In this document: in pieces, positions 23,858 to 35,400 of the stretch | Layout: every line of letters starts with the position of its first letter | Position numbering within the stretch: the first letter of the stretch is position 1 | From: Sympetrum striolatum | Lineage: Eukaryota; Arthropoda; Insecta; Odonata; Libellulidae | Reading direction: 5' to 3' | DNA length: 64,000 nucleotides | NCBI GenBank assembly: GCA_947579665.1 | Contig: OX388344.1 | Coordinates: 9,232,346 to 9,296,345 of the forward strand | The notes under the pieces: model-generated | Seen by the model: the letters and a program-made list of their open reading frames with translations, nothing else | Databases searched by the model: none | What the model was told of the DNA's origin: nothing | Program-made: the position numbers and the translations under genes

Positions 23858-25437
23858 AAAATTCATAGCTATCAATGTGTCCTGGGTTCGACACCAGGTG
23901 TCTCTGCAATCAGAAGTTGATCCGATTTTTAGGAATTATTTTGAAACCTTTCCCAATAATATAGAAACTTGAAATTTGGCATATAGATTGAGATCAATAA
24001 TAACTTTCAGAAACATTTTTTAAATTTTCAAGATCGTCCTTGGTTCGAGTCCCGAGAGCCATTTACTATCGTGAACATTAGAGCGTCTTTTGAGGCAGTT
24101 GTAGCCAATATTTCTGCTTGAATTTTCACACATAGTTAGAGATGGTGATCTTCTATTGTTTTTCATATTAGGTTTTTAGTAAGACCCGGGTTCGTTGCCA
24201 GACTATGACATTTCAGCGAATTTTAAGAAAAAATTAAATCCTTTTTTTTTCTTTTGAGGACCGTCCCGATATAATGCCGATATGAAATTAGTGTTGTCGA
24301 TCTGCTTGCAGTATGCAAGCTACATTTTACTCGTATACCTATATAGATAGATAGATAGATAGGATACTAATTCACAGCCTGAACCACAAGCGTGATTGAC
24401 TTGAAATTTTTACGGCGAATTGGCCATAATGTACAACCACCAGAAAAAATGCGATTTTGAACCTCAGTGTCATGGGTTCGATTCCAGAAGGCCTCAAAGT
24501 CGCGATTTTCTCCATAAGGATACATGGCGGGGATTTTCGAAAATTTTTTTGGTGCACTTCCCGGAAACGTAGAGAATTGAAATTCAAGGGATCGCTAGAA
24601 GCCGTGCAACTCCAACGTAAATCAGAAAGACATTGACGAATATGGTCCATGGTTCGATCCTAGGTCGGGGCAAATATCGGCCGTTTAAAATGCATTGCGG
24701 CGATTTTGAAGATTTTTTTTGGATCCTTTCCCGATAACATGGATACTTGAAACTCGGCACGTGGATAGATATAATGAATATATTTCATAATAAAATTTTA
24801 CATGTTCGCTGATGGTTCTTGGTTCGATCCCAGAGGGTCATTTGCACTTCTCAATGCATTTCTTACGGAGATAACGGAAACAAAATTTAGGTCTTTCCCG
24901 GCATGCTATCGACTTCAAACTTTCCATGATACAAGAGCAGGTACTCACAAATCAAACTGTTCATTCACAGTTTACAATATGTCCTGGGTTCGACACCAGG
25001 TGTCTCTGCAATCAGAAGTTGATCCGATTTATAGGAATTATTTTGAAACCTTTCCCAATAATATAGAAACTTGAAATTCAGCATATTCTTAGATATCATA
25101 AATAGGTTTCTGAAACATATTTTAGATTTTCAAGATCGTCCTTGGTTCGAATCCAGAGAGCCATTTAAATTCGTGAAAAGTAGAACGTCTTTTGAGGCAG
25201 TTGTAGCCAACATTTCTGCTTGAATTTTCATACACAGTCAGAATTGGTGATCTTCTATAGTGCTGCATAGTAATTTTACCAGTATGACCCGGGTTTGTTA
25301 CCAGACGATGAAATTGCAGCGAATTTTAAGAATATTTACAATCCTTTTATTTTCTTTTGAGGACCCTCCCAAAATGATGCCGATATGAAATTAATATGCC
25401 GATCTGCTTGCAGTATGCAAGCTACATTTTACTCGTA
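23858..25437 (-). repeat. Array block R3: partial reverse unit plus one full reverse unit
   Basis: Begins at a mid-unit switch (GCGAAAAATTCATAGC) and runs to a reverse head at 24304-24320. A second unit (tail 24362, head 25406-25422) follows. Both are type A. A LINE is inserted in the linker immediately after this block. Confidence 0.83.
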
Positions 25438-27609
25438 TACCTATATAGATACTTGGCTTACTCTCTCAAATCACCGAAATTCAAACAAAAATACATTTAT
25501 CATCGAGGCCTTAAAAACATTAATTACATGAAATTTCAGAGTGACGCGGCCCTTCTGCCGTGGTTTGACATTGAGTATACAGATAACGTTGACGAGAAGG
25601 TCGACATTCTAAACACCCTCCTAGTGAACTTACTTGATATACATGCACCAGTTAGGAAAATTAGAATATCTAAGCCTCCTGCTCCTTGGTTAACGCCTGA
25701 AATTCGGTTTATGATGATCAAACGCGACACTAAATTCCGTCAATTCAAAAATTGTAGGGATCCGGCAATCTTCAGTGAATATAAAGGCTTACGAAATCGA
25801 ACGAAACAATTAATAAGGAATGCTAAAATTCAATTCGCACACTCAATCTCTAAAGAAAAATCTTCTACATCATTGTGGAGAGAATTGCGTGGTCTTGGTA
25901 TAGCAAAAACTAAAGTTTCGGATTGTCTTTCTTCAGAATGTTTAAACGAGGTTAATAAAAAATTCTCCCTTCCCCCTACGCAAATAGATTCCATACGTAA
26001 GCAACATATATTAACTGGCCTGGCTTCGAATACCAGTGATACTTCAAACCAAGTAGAATTTGTCTTTAAACCAGTTTCTCAATTCGAAGTACTGAGGGCT
26101 CTGAAAAGCATAAAATCTAAAGCTTCAGGAACCGACGGAATTCCTATCCTCATAATTAATAAACTAATGCATATTCTATTGCCCTTCATTACTTACATCT
26201 ATAATTGTTCCCTATCCCAAGGTAAATTTCCTTCTAAATGGAAAGAGGCTCTTATCCGTCCGATCCCTAAGAACACGCCTTTGAATGGCTGTACCAAAAG
26301 AGAGTATCGACCGATTAGTTTTCTATCCGTCATATCAAAAGGTCTCGAAAAACTGGTCCATGGCCAGATTACTGAATTCATTGAACAAAACACTCTTCTA
26401 AACCCATTTCAGTCGGGCTTTAGGAAACTTCATTCGACCTCAACCGCTCTAGTAAAGATAACCGAAGATATCCGTAGGTCAATGGATTGTAAGAAGTTAA
26501 CAGCGTTGGTATTACTAGACTTCACTAAAGCATTCGACTCAATCGATATAGATATTATGGATATCAAACTCAAACTGTTAGGTCTCTCTGACATTTCTGT
26601 TTCTTGGTTTTCCTCCTACCTTCACAATCGATTGCAGAAAGTAATTTCCAATGAATCGGCGTCCAGATGGATTGAAATCGACAGAGGACTTCCTCAAGGA
26701 TCGATTCTAGGCCCCTTACTCTTCTCAATTTACATTAACGACTGTGTTAAGGTTATTAAAACCTGTAGATTTCATCTATACGCGGACGATCTTCAAATCT
26801 ACCTGGACTCCAGCCCCTCAGAACTACCTCAATCGTTCGATAAAATTAATCGCGAGCTCCAACTCATCAAAAACTGGAGTGAAGATAACTTCATAAATAT
26901 TAATCCAAACAAATCACAGGCAATTCTGATCGGGAACCCAATATTATTATCCTCTGTCAATAGAATAAGCCTACCGGCGCTTGAATTAAATGGATCCGCA
27001 ATCCAACTCAAAAAAACGGTAAAAAATCTTGGTCTCCACTTGAATGAGACCCTTACATGGTCTGATCATGTCGTGCAAATTTGTAAAAAAGTTAATTACT
27101 CGCTGTATTCACTTCGGCGCTCGGGAAATTTCCTTCCTCCCTCAGTGAAAATTCAACTGGTAAACTCTTTAGTTATGCCCCACTTCGACTATTGCGATAT
27201 AGTCTATCATGATCTGCCCTGTGAACTAGCTATCAAATTACAACGCTTACAAAACTCCGCGGTGAGATATATTTTCAACTTAAAAAAGTACGATCACATT
27301 TCGGATTATTACACGAAACTCTCACTACTAAAGCTTGATCTCCGGCGCAAGCATCACTTTCTTTGTACCACGAACAAATTATTATCTACTAAATCTCCCA
27401 ATTACATTCACTCTTTATTTTTGTCTTTGGATTGTATTCATGACCGCAATACAAGAGGTCGCAAACAACTATTGATTCCTCAACATAGAACCGAGATCTT
27501 TCACAATTCATTTACAGTTACAGCTATCAACCTCTGGAACGCACTTCCCCAATACAAGACTCATCCACCATTTTTACCTTTAAGCGTAAATGTCACAATC
27601 ATCTCATAA
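25396..27609 (+). CDS. LINE reverse transcriptase (ORF2-like), N-terminally truncated
   Basis: A 737-codon frame without internal stops. The first 19 or so residues come from array sequence (reverse head and linker) read in frame by chance; LINE-derived protein starts at about residue 20 (25452). Residues 20-210 resemble the linker between endonuclease and RT domains. RT motifs are in order: motif A FTKAFD at 376-381 (catalytic Asp 381), motif B LPQGSILGP at 432-440, motif C YADD at 462-465. The C-terminal region with YCDIVYHDLP and INLWNALP is typical of the CR1/Jockey group of LINE proteins. The endonuclease is missing, so this copy alone should not be autonomous. Catalytic residues appear intact. 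Clade assignment within CR1/Jockey-like LINEs is from memory of motifs and would need a tree. Confidence 0.93.
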   Translation: MPICLQYASYILLVYLYRYLAYSLKSPKFKQKYIYHRGLKNINYMKFQSDAALLPWFDIEYTDNVDEKVDILNTLLVNLLDIHAPVRKIRISKPPAPWLTPEIRFMMIKRDTKFRQFKNCRDPAIFSEYKGLRNRTKQLIRNAKIQFAHSISKEKSSTSLWRELRGLGIAKTKVSDCLSSECLNEVNKKFSLPPTQIDSIRKQHILTGLASNTSDTSNQVEFVFKPVSQFEVLRALKSIKSKASGTDGIPILIINKLMHILLPFITYIYNCSLSQGKFPSKWKEALIRPIPKNTPLNGCTKREYRPISFLSVISKGLEKLVHGQITEFIEQNTLLNPFQSGFRKLHSTSTALVKITEDIRRSMDCKKLTALVLLDFTKAFDSIDIDIMDIKLKLLGLSDISVSWFSSYLHNRLQKVISNESASRWIEIDRGLPQGSILGPLLFSIYINDCVKVIKTCRFHLYADDLQIYLDSSPSELPQSFDKINRELQLIKNWSEDNFININPNKSQAILIGNPILLSSVNRISLPALELNGSAIQLKKTVKNLGLHLNETLTWSDHVVQICKKVNYSLYSLRRSGNFLPPSVKIQLVNSLVMPHFDYCDIVYHDLPCELAIKLQRLQNSAVRYIFNLKKYDHISDYYTKLSLLKLDLRRKHHFLCTTNKLLSTKSPNYIHSLFLSLDCIHDRNTRGRKQLLIPQHRTEIFHNSFTVTAINLWNALPQYKTHPPFLPLSVNVTIIS

Positions 27610-28411
27610 CTATCCAAAGTAGAAGTTAAATGCACGTAAATTCACAACTCCATCACCCCGACCTTGTTACACAATTGTTTGTTTCTGATCCGCTGCCTCA
27701 TGTCATGAATATATGTACAATATTAACGATTAGCTAACTTAGATTTTGTTTTAGAATTTTCAAAATTGCAAGCAGCAAATGTTTCAATCCTTTTGATTTC
27801 CGCACATCTTTTTATTTTTTTATTTAATTTATTATATTTTTTGTTTATTTTCTCTTTTTGTCTTTTAACACTTATATAAACTATGTTTTTGATTATTTTC
27901 AGTGTACTAGACCTTTTAATGTTTCGTTTGCATGTTTTTCTCAATGTAATTTCATTTTCTTCATTTCTTTGAGATTTATCTCCCATTATTCAACGTTTAT
28001 TTTAATTAATCTACAATTAATGTCAGTTTAGTGAAGTTGATTTATTTTATCTGATTGTTTGTAATGCATTTAGGTTTTTTCTCCTTTCTTTTTGTACAAT
28101 TTTTATATTTTCACTGCCTGTCTATCATAACCCTTTTCTTTCTCCTTCATCTAAATATAATTTTCTATTGTAGATTTCGCAGGTTTTTCACACTACCCTT
28201 CCTGTGAGTGTTTTCCTGCAGTGGAAATTTTTTTCCTGAGCCCTAAGCTTAGGTTTTTTAAAAATCCACATACTAGTTTTCTTCGTGTACTTTTGCAAAC
28301 TATCTCTTTCCTTCTGTTTCGCATAAGACGATGGGTTAGGTGTAAGAAGAGACTTTCTAGTCTCAATCTCGCCCGAATAAAGTCCATTTATTATTATTAT
28401 TATTATTATTA
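25452..28411 (+). mobile_element. 5'-truncated non-LTR retrotransposon (LINE) inserted in the array
   Basis: Array linker sequence (CTATATAGATA) ends near 25451, and array linker (ATATAGCTATATAG) resumes after a (TTA)n tail at 28388-28411. Between them lie an open reverse-transcriptase frame, an approximately 800-bp 3' untranslated region and a TTA-repeat tail. This is the normal layout of a LINE with an oligonucleotide-repeat tail. The N-terminal endonuclease domain is absent, so the copy is 5' truncated. A TATATAG target duplication is possible (25443-25449 and just after the tail), but both sides are low-complexity so this is not proven. The intact frame suggests recent insertion. Confidence 0.92.
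27610..28411 (+). other. LINE 3' UTR with conserved terminal hairpin and (TTA)n tail
   Basis: T-rich non-coding sequence. Near its end the hairpin GAGACT-TTCT-AGTCTC (28349-28364) is preceded by GGGTTAGGTGTAAGAA and followed by CAATCTCGCCCGAATAAAGTC and TTA repeats. The same ending occurs at 54863-54952 (plus) and 53725-53780 (minus), so it is the family's conserved 3' recognition end. Small open frames here on the minus strand are not credible genes. Confidence 0.85.
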
Positions 28412-28493
28412 TATAGCTATATAGCTATATATATGAATGAATCCGGAGAAGTATCTATATATAATAGATATCCGGAGAAGCGTCTGTATCTAT

Positions 28494-29350
28494 TACGAGT
28501 AAAATGTAGCTTGCATATTGCAAGCAGATCGACAACACTAATTTTATTTCGGCATCATATCGGGAAGGTCCTCAAAAGAAAAAAAAAAACGATTGAAAAT
28601 ATTCTTAAGATTCGCTGCAATGTAATCGTCTGGCATCGACCCCGGGTCTTCCTGCTAAACTTTCAATGCAGCACAACAGAAGATCACAATCTCTAACTAT
28701 GTGTGAAAATTAAAGCAGAAATAATGGCTCCAACTGCCTCAAAGGACGTCCTACTTTTCAATAATGTAAATGGCTCTCTGGATTCGAACCAAGGAGGATC
28801 TAGGAAATTTAAAAAATGTTTTTGAAATGTATCTATGTTCTCTCTATATATACCTAATTTCATATTTTAATATTATTGGGAAGGGATTTTAATTAATTCT
28901 TAAAAATCGGATAATTTACTGATTGTAGGGACGCCACAGTATGACTTATTAGGACTCCATCTTATTTCATACAAAGTTTGAAGTTGATATCATGCCGGGA
29001 AGTGCCTAAAACCTTTTTCTGTTATCTCCATCAGAAATGCATTGAGTAATGTAAATGGCTCTCTGGGATCGAACCAAGGACCATCAGCGAATGTGTAAAA
29101 TTTAATTATGAAATATATTTATGATATCTAAACCCATGCCGAATTTCAAGTTTGCATGCCATCGGAAAGGGGCCCAAAAAAAATCTTAAAAATTGCCACA
29201 ATGCTTTTTAAACGGCCGATTTTTGCCTCGACCTAGCATCGAACCCAGGATATTTTTAGTAAAACTCATTTATGTTTTCGATAGGTCATGAATATATATA
29301 TTGGCTCCTTGAGTTTTGATTCTCTACGTATCCGGCAAGTATTTTTTAAA
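28494..29350 (+). repeat. Array block F4: forward partial unit
   Basis: Head at 28509 (centre variant CATATTG). The third core (GTGTCGAACC type) is lost in a small deletion near 28930, where GGGACGCC joins ACAGTATGAC. The unit stops in its sixth monomer at AAGTATTTTTTAAAAA, where the orientation switches. Confidence 0.82.
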
Positions 29351-30114
29351 AATCGGCCGTTTAAAATGCATTGCGGCGATTTTTAAGATTTTTTTTGAAC
29401 CCTTTTCCGATGGCATAGAAACTTGAAATTCGGGATGGCGTTACATATCATAATTATATTTCATAATCAAATTTTAGATATTCCCTTATGGTCCTTGGTT
29501 CGATCCCAGAGGGCCATTTACATTCCTCAATGCATTTCTTATGGAGATTACGGAAACACATTTTAGGTGCTTCCCGATATTATATCTACTTGAAACTTTG
29601 CATAAGATAAGATCAAGTCATTACTAAACAACTGTGAATTCACAGCTACCAATGTTTCCTGGTTACACCACCAGGCGTCTCTACAATCAGTAAATGATCC
29701 GATTTTTAAGAATGTTTTGGAACCATTTCCCAATTATATAGAAACTTGAAATTCAGCATACAGATAGAAATTATAGATACATTTCAGGAACATGTTCTAG
29801 ATTCCCACGATCGTCCTTGGTTCGAATCCAGAGAGCCATTTACATTCGTGAAAAGTAGAACGTCGTTTGAAGCAGTTGTAGCAAATATTTCTGCTTGAAT
29901 TTTCACACATAGTTAGATATAGTGATCTTCTATTGTGCCGCTTAGTAAGTTCACCAGGAAGACCCGGTTTCGATGCAAGACGCTAAAATTGAAGCGAATT
30001 TTAAGAATATTTTCAATCCTTTTTTTTTTCTTATGAGGACCGTCTCGATAAGATGCCGAAATAAAATAATATTGCCGATCTGCTTGCAGTATGCAAGCTA
30101 CATTGCACTCGTAT
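29351..30114 (-). repeat. Array block R4: reverse partial unit
   Basis: Starts at TCGGCCGTTTAAAATGC, just inside the fifth monomer read backwards, and runs to a reverse head at 30082-30098. The switch from F4 is a fold-back at an A/T-rich stretch that both orientations share (AAAAATC). It then meets F5 head to head across a TATATATA spacer. Confidence 0.82.
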
Positions 30115-30119
30115 ATATA

Positions 30120-32402
30120 TACGAGTAAAATGTAGCTTGCATACTGCAAGCAGATCGACAACACTAATTTCATATCGCCATTATATCGGGACGGTCCTCA
30201 AACGAAAAAAAAAGGATTGAAATTTTTCTTAAAATTCGCTGAAATTTCATCGTCTGGCATCGAATTCGGGTTTTTCTGGTGAACTTACTATGCAGCAAAA
30301 TAGAAGATCACCATCTCTAACTATGTGTGAAAATTCAGGTAGAAATATATGCTGCAACTACCTCAAACGACGTTCTACTTTTCACGAAAGTAAATGGCTC
30401 TCATGATTCGAACCAAGGACGATCTTGGAAATCTAAAACATGTTTCTGAAAGTTATTAATGATCGCTAATTATATGCCGAATTTCAAGTTTATAAAGTAT
30501 TAGGAAAGGTTTCAAAATAATTCCAAAAATCGGACCAACTTCTGATTGCAGAGACGCCTGGTGTCGAACCCAGGATATATTAGAAGCTATGAATACATAG
30601 TATGATTTTTAAGGACTTGATCTTATTTTGTGCAAAGTTTGAAGTCGATATCATACCGGGAAGTACCTAAAATTTGTTTCCGTTATCTCCGTAAGAAATA
30701 CATTGAGAAGTGCGAATGGCCCTCTTGGATCGAACCAAGGACCATCAGCAATAACGTAAAATTTTATTATGAAATATATTCATGATATCTATCCACGTGC
30801 CGAGTTTCAAGTATCCACGTTGTCGCGAAAGGATCCAAAAAAATCTTCAAAATCGCCGCAATGCATTTTAAACGGCCGATTTTTGTCCCCAACCTAGCAT
30901 CGAACCATGGACCATATTTGGCGATGTCTTTTTTATTTTCGTTGGATATCCACGACATCTAGCGATCCCTCGAATTTCAACTCTCTACCTTTCCGGGAAG
31001 TACCTCAAAAAAATTTTCGAAAATCTTCACCATGTATCCTTATGGAGAAAATCGGGACTTTGGGGCCTTCTGGAATCGAACCCATGACACTGAGGATCAA
31101 AATCACAATTTTCTGGAGTTTAATTGTTATGGCCAATACGCAGTAAAAATTTGAACTCAATCACGCTTGTGGTTTAGGCTGTGAATTTGTATTTATCTAT
31201 CTATATACCTATCTATATATATGAAAGAATCCGGAGAAGCATCTATATATAATAGATATCCGGAGAAGCGTCTATATATATAGATATATCCGGAGAAGCG
31301 TCTATATATAATAGATATATAAGTTACGAGTAAAATGTAGCTTGCATACTGCAAGCAGATTGACAACACTAATTTTATATCGGCATTATATCGGGACGAT
31401 CCTCAAAAGAAAAAAAAAGGATTGAAGTTTTTCTTAAAATTCGCCGACATTTCATCGTCTGGAATCGAACCCGGGTCTTTACTGTGAACTTACTATGCAG
31501 CACAATAGTAGATCACCATCTCTAACTATGTGTGGAAATTCAAGCAGAAATATTGGCTGCAACAACCTCAAAAGACGTTCTGATTTTCACGATTGTAAAT
31601 GGCTCTCTGGATTCGAACCAAGGACAATCCTTGAAATCTAAAACATGTTTCTAAAAGTTATTTATGATCTCTATTTAAATGCCGAATTTCAAGTTTCTAT
31701 ATTATTGAGAAAGGTTTCAAAATAATTTTTTAAAATCGGATCAACTTCTGATTGCAGAGACACCTGGTGTCGAACCCAGGAAATATTGTATGCTGTGAAT
31801 GCAAAGTTTGATTTGTAACGACAGGCTCTTCTATCATGCAAACTTTGAAGTCGATAGCATGCCGGGAAGTACCTAAATTTTGTTTCCATTATCTCCGTAA
31901 GAAATGCATTAAGAAATGAAAATGTCCCTCTGGGATCGAACCAAGGACCATCAGCGAACATGTAAAATTTGATTATGAAATATATTCGTGATGTCTATCC
32001 ACGTGCTGAGTTTCAAGTATCCATATTATCGGGAAAGAATCCAAAAAAATCTTCAAAATCGCCGCAATGCATTTTAAACGGCCGATTTTTGCCCCGACCT
32101 AGCATCGAACCAAGGATAATATTCGTAGATGTATTTATGGTTTTCTTTAGATATCTTTGGCATCTAGCGATTCCTCGAATTTCAACTCTCTGCTTTTCCG
32201 GGAAGTGCCTCAAAAAAATTTTCGAAAATCCCCGCCATGTATCCTTATGGAGAAAATCGCGACTTTGGGAACTTCTGGAATCGAACCCATGACACCGAGG
32301 TTCAAAGTCGGCTTTTTCCTTGAGGTTATACGTTATGGCCAATACGTCGTAAAAATTTCAAGTCGTTGGCACTTGTGGAACATGGTTAAACTTTTGATCC
32401 CC
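30120..32402 (+). repeat. Array block F5: two forward units
   Basis: Heads at 30135 and 31340, both type A. The linker between them (31191-31323) holds the CCGGAGAAGC cassette three times. The second unit has the TTGATCCC tail and meets R5 tail to tail across an inverted cassette near 32420. Confidence 0.85.
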
Positions 32403-32463
32403 TATCTATTATATATAGATGCTTCTCCGGATTCATTCATGTATATACCTAGATAGATAGATA

Positions 32464-35400
32464 GGATACTAATTCACAGCCTAAACCACAAGCGTGATTT
32501 ACTTGAAATTTTTACGACGCATTGGCCATAACGTGTAACCGCAAGAAAAAATGTGATTTTGAACCTCAGTGTCATAGGTTCGATTCCAGAGTGCCCCAAA
32601 GTCCCGATTTTTCCTGTTTAAATGCATTGCCGTGATTTTCGGGAATTTTAAAAAAATACTTTCCGGATAGGTAGAGAAATAAAACTCAAGGAGCCTATAT
32701 TTATGGTCTTGGACTTTTGAAAACATCAATGACTTTCACAAAAAAATCCTTGGTTCGATGCTAGGATGATACAAAGATCTGCCCTTTAAAATACATGGGA
32801 GCTGTTTTTCATTATTTTTTTTATGCATTTCTCGAAATAATAGGAAGTTCGTGCTTAGCCGGAAAGTGTAACGTAAGAATTGGTTTAAGAAAAAAATTTT
32901 CATAAGACCGTACTATTCCTGGGTTCGATGCCAGAGCACATTAACATTTCTCTCATAAGGAATATAAGGGAAAAGTAAGACTTCGATTGAAGCAGTTGCA
33001 GCCAATATTTCTGCTTGAATTTTCGCACATAGTTAAAGAATAATATCTTCTATTATGTTGCATAGGAAGTTTCACCAGAAAGACCCGGGTTCGATGCCGG
33101 GCGGTAAATATGTCTCCCGGTTAAAATACATAGGGTTAGTATTTCATTATTTTATTGATGCACTTATCGAAATGATAGGAAGTTCATGCTTGGCTGGAAG
33201 ATGTATGGTTAAAACTGGTTTAAGAAAACAGTTTTCAGAAGACCGTAATATTCCTGGGTTCGATGCCAGACCACATTAACATTTCTCTCATTAGAAATAT
33301 AAGGGAAAAGTAGGACGTCGTTTGATGCAGTTGCAGATAATATTTCTGCTTAAATTTTCACAGATAGTTAGAAATGGTGATTTTCTATTGTGCTGCATAG
33401 TAAGTATCACCAGGAAGACCCGGGTTCGATGCCGGACGAATAAATTGCAGCGAATAATCAGAATATTTTCAATCCATTTTTTTTTCTTTTGACGGCCTTC
33501 CCGATATGATGCCGACATGAAATTAGTGTTGTCGATCTGCTTGCAGTATGCAAGCTACATTTTACTCGTATATATATAAGTATATCCGGAGAAGCGTCTA
33601 TCTATTATATATAGACGCTTCTCCGGATATCTATTATATATAGATGCTTCTCCGGATTCATTCATATATATAGCCATATAGCTATATAGATAGGATACAA
33701 ATTCACAGGCTAAACTACAAGGGTCATTGCCTTGAAATTTTTACGACGTATTGGCCATAACGTGAAAACCCCAGGAAAAAAGCGACTTTGATCCTCAGTG
33801 TCATAGGTTCGAATCCAGAGGGCTCCAAAGTCCCGATTTTTCCCGTTTAAATGCATTGCCGTGATTTTCGGGAATTAAAAAAAAAATATATCCCGGATAC
33901 GTAGAGAATCAAAACTCAAGGAGCCTATATAAATGAGCATGATCTATCGAAAACATAAATGAGTTTTACGGAAAATATCCCGGGTTCGATGCTAGGTCGG
34001 GGCTAAAATCGGCCGTTTAAAATGCATTGTGGCGAATTTTAGGATTTTTTTTGGACCCCTTTCCGAATGCATGGAAACTTGAAATTTGGCATGGGTTTAG
34101 AAATCATAAATGTATTTCATACTCAAATTTTATATATTCGCTGATGGTCCTTGGTTCGACCCCAGAGGGCTATTTGCACTCCACAATGCATTTCTTATGG
34201 GGATAACGGAAACACATTTTAGGTACTTCCCGGTATGATAGCGACTTCAAACTTTGTATGAAATTAGATCAAGTCTTAGCAAGTCAATTTGTGCATTTAC
34301 AGCTTCCAATACCTCCAGGGTTCGACACCAGGCGTCTCTACAATCAGTCACTGATCCGATTTTTAAGAATTATTTTGAACCCCTTCCCAATAATATTAAA
34401 ACTTGAAATTCGGCATATATATAGAACTTATAGATACATTTCGAAAACATATTTTATATTTCCTAGATCGTCCTTGGTTCGAATTCAGATAGCTATTAAC
34501 ATTCGTGAAAAGTAGGTCTTCGTTTGAGGCAGTTGCAGCAAATATTTCTGCTTGAATTTTCACACGTATTTAGAGAAGATGATTTTCTTATGTGCTGCAT
34601 AGAAATTTAACCAAAAAGCCCCGGGTTCGATGCCAGACGATTAAATTGCAGCGAATTTTAAGAATATTTTTAATCCTTTTTTTCCTTTCCGGGACCGTCC
34701 CGATATAATGCCGTTATGAAATTAGTGTTGTCGATCTGCTTGCAGTATGCAAGCTACATTTTACTCGTACCTATATATATATAAGTTATATATAGGGGAT
34801 CAAAATTCTAACCATGTTCCACAAGTGCCACAGCCTTGAAATTTTTACGACATATTGGCCATCACGTGTAACCTCCAGAAAAAATCCAACTTTGAACCTC
34901 TGTGTCATGGGTTCGATTCCAGAAGGCCCCAAAGTCCCGATTTTCTCCATAAGGATACATGGTGGCGATTTTCAAAAATTTTTAAATAATACTTCCCGGA
35001 TATGTGGAGAATCAAAATTCAAGGACCTTACAGATATGGTCGAGAACTATTAAAGACTTTAATGATTACTAATGAGAACGTCCTGGGTTCGATGCTAGGA
35101 CGATGCAAAAATCCCACATTTAAAATGCATGGGGATGGTTTTTCATTAATTTTTTTGATGCACTTATCGGAATGTAAGGATTTTCTCGCTAGCTAGATGA
35201 TATATATTAAGAATTTGTGTAAGGAAAAAAATTTCATAAGACCGTACTAACCCTGTGTTCGATGCCAGAGCACATTAACTTTTCTCTCATAAGGAATATA
35301 AGGAAAAAGTAAGACGTCGGTTGAGGCAGTTGCAGCCCATATTTTTGCTTGAATTTTCATACTTAGTTAAAGATGTTGAACTTCTTTTATGTTGCATAGA

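Noticed and set aside
27723..27986. Minus-strand lysine-rich frame
   Set aside because: T-rich LINE 3' UTR read backwards; composition artefact.
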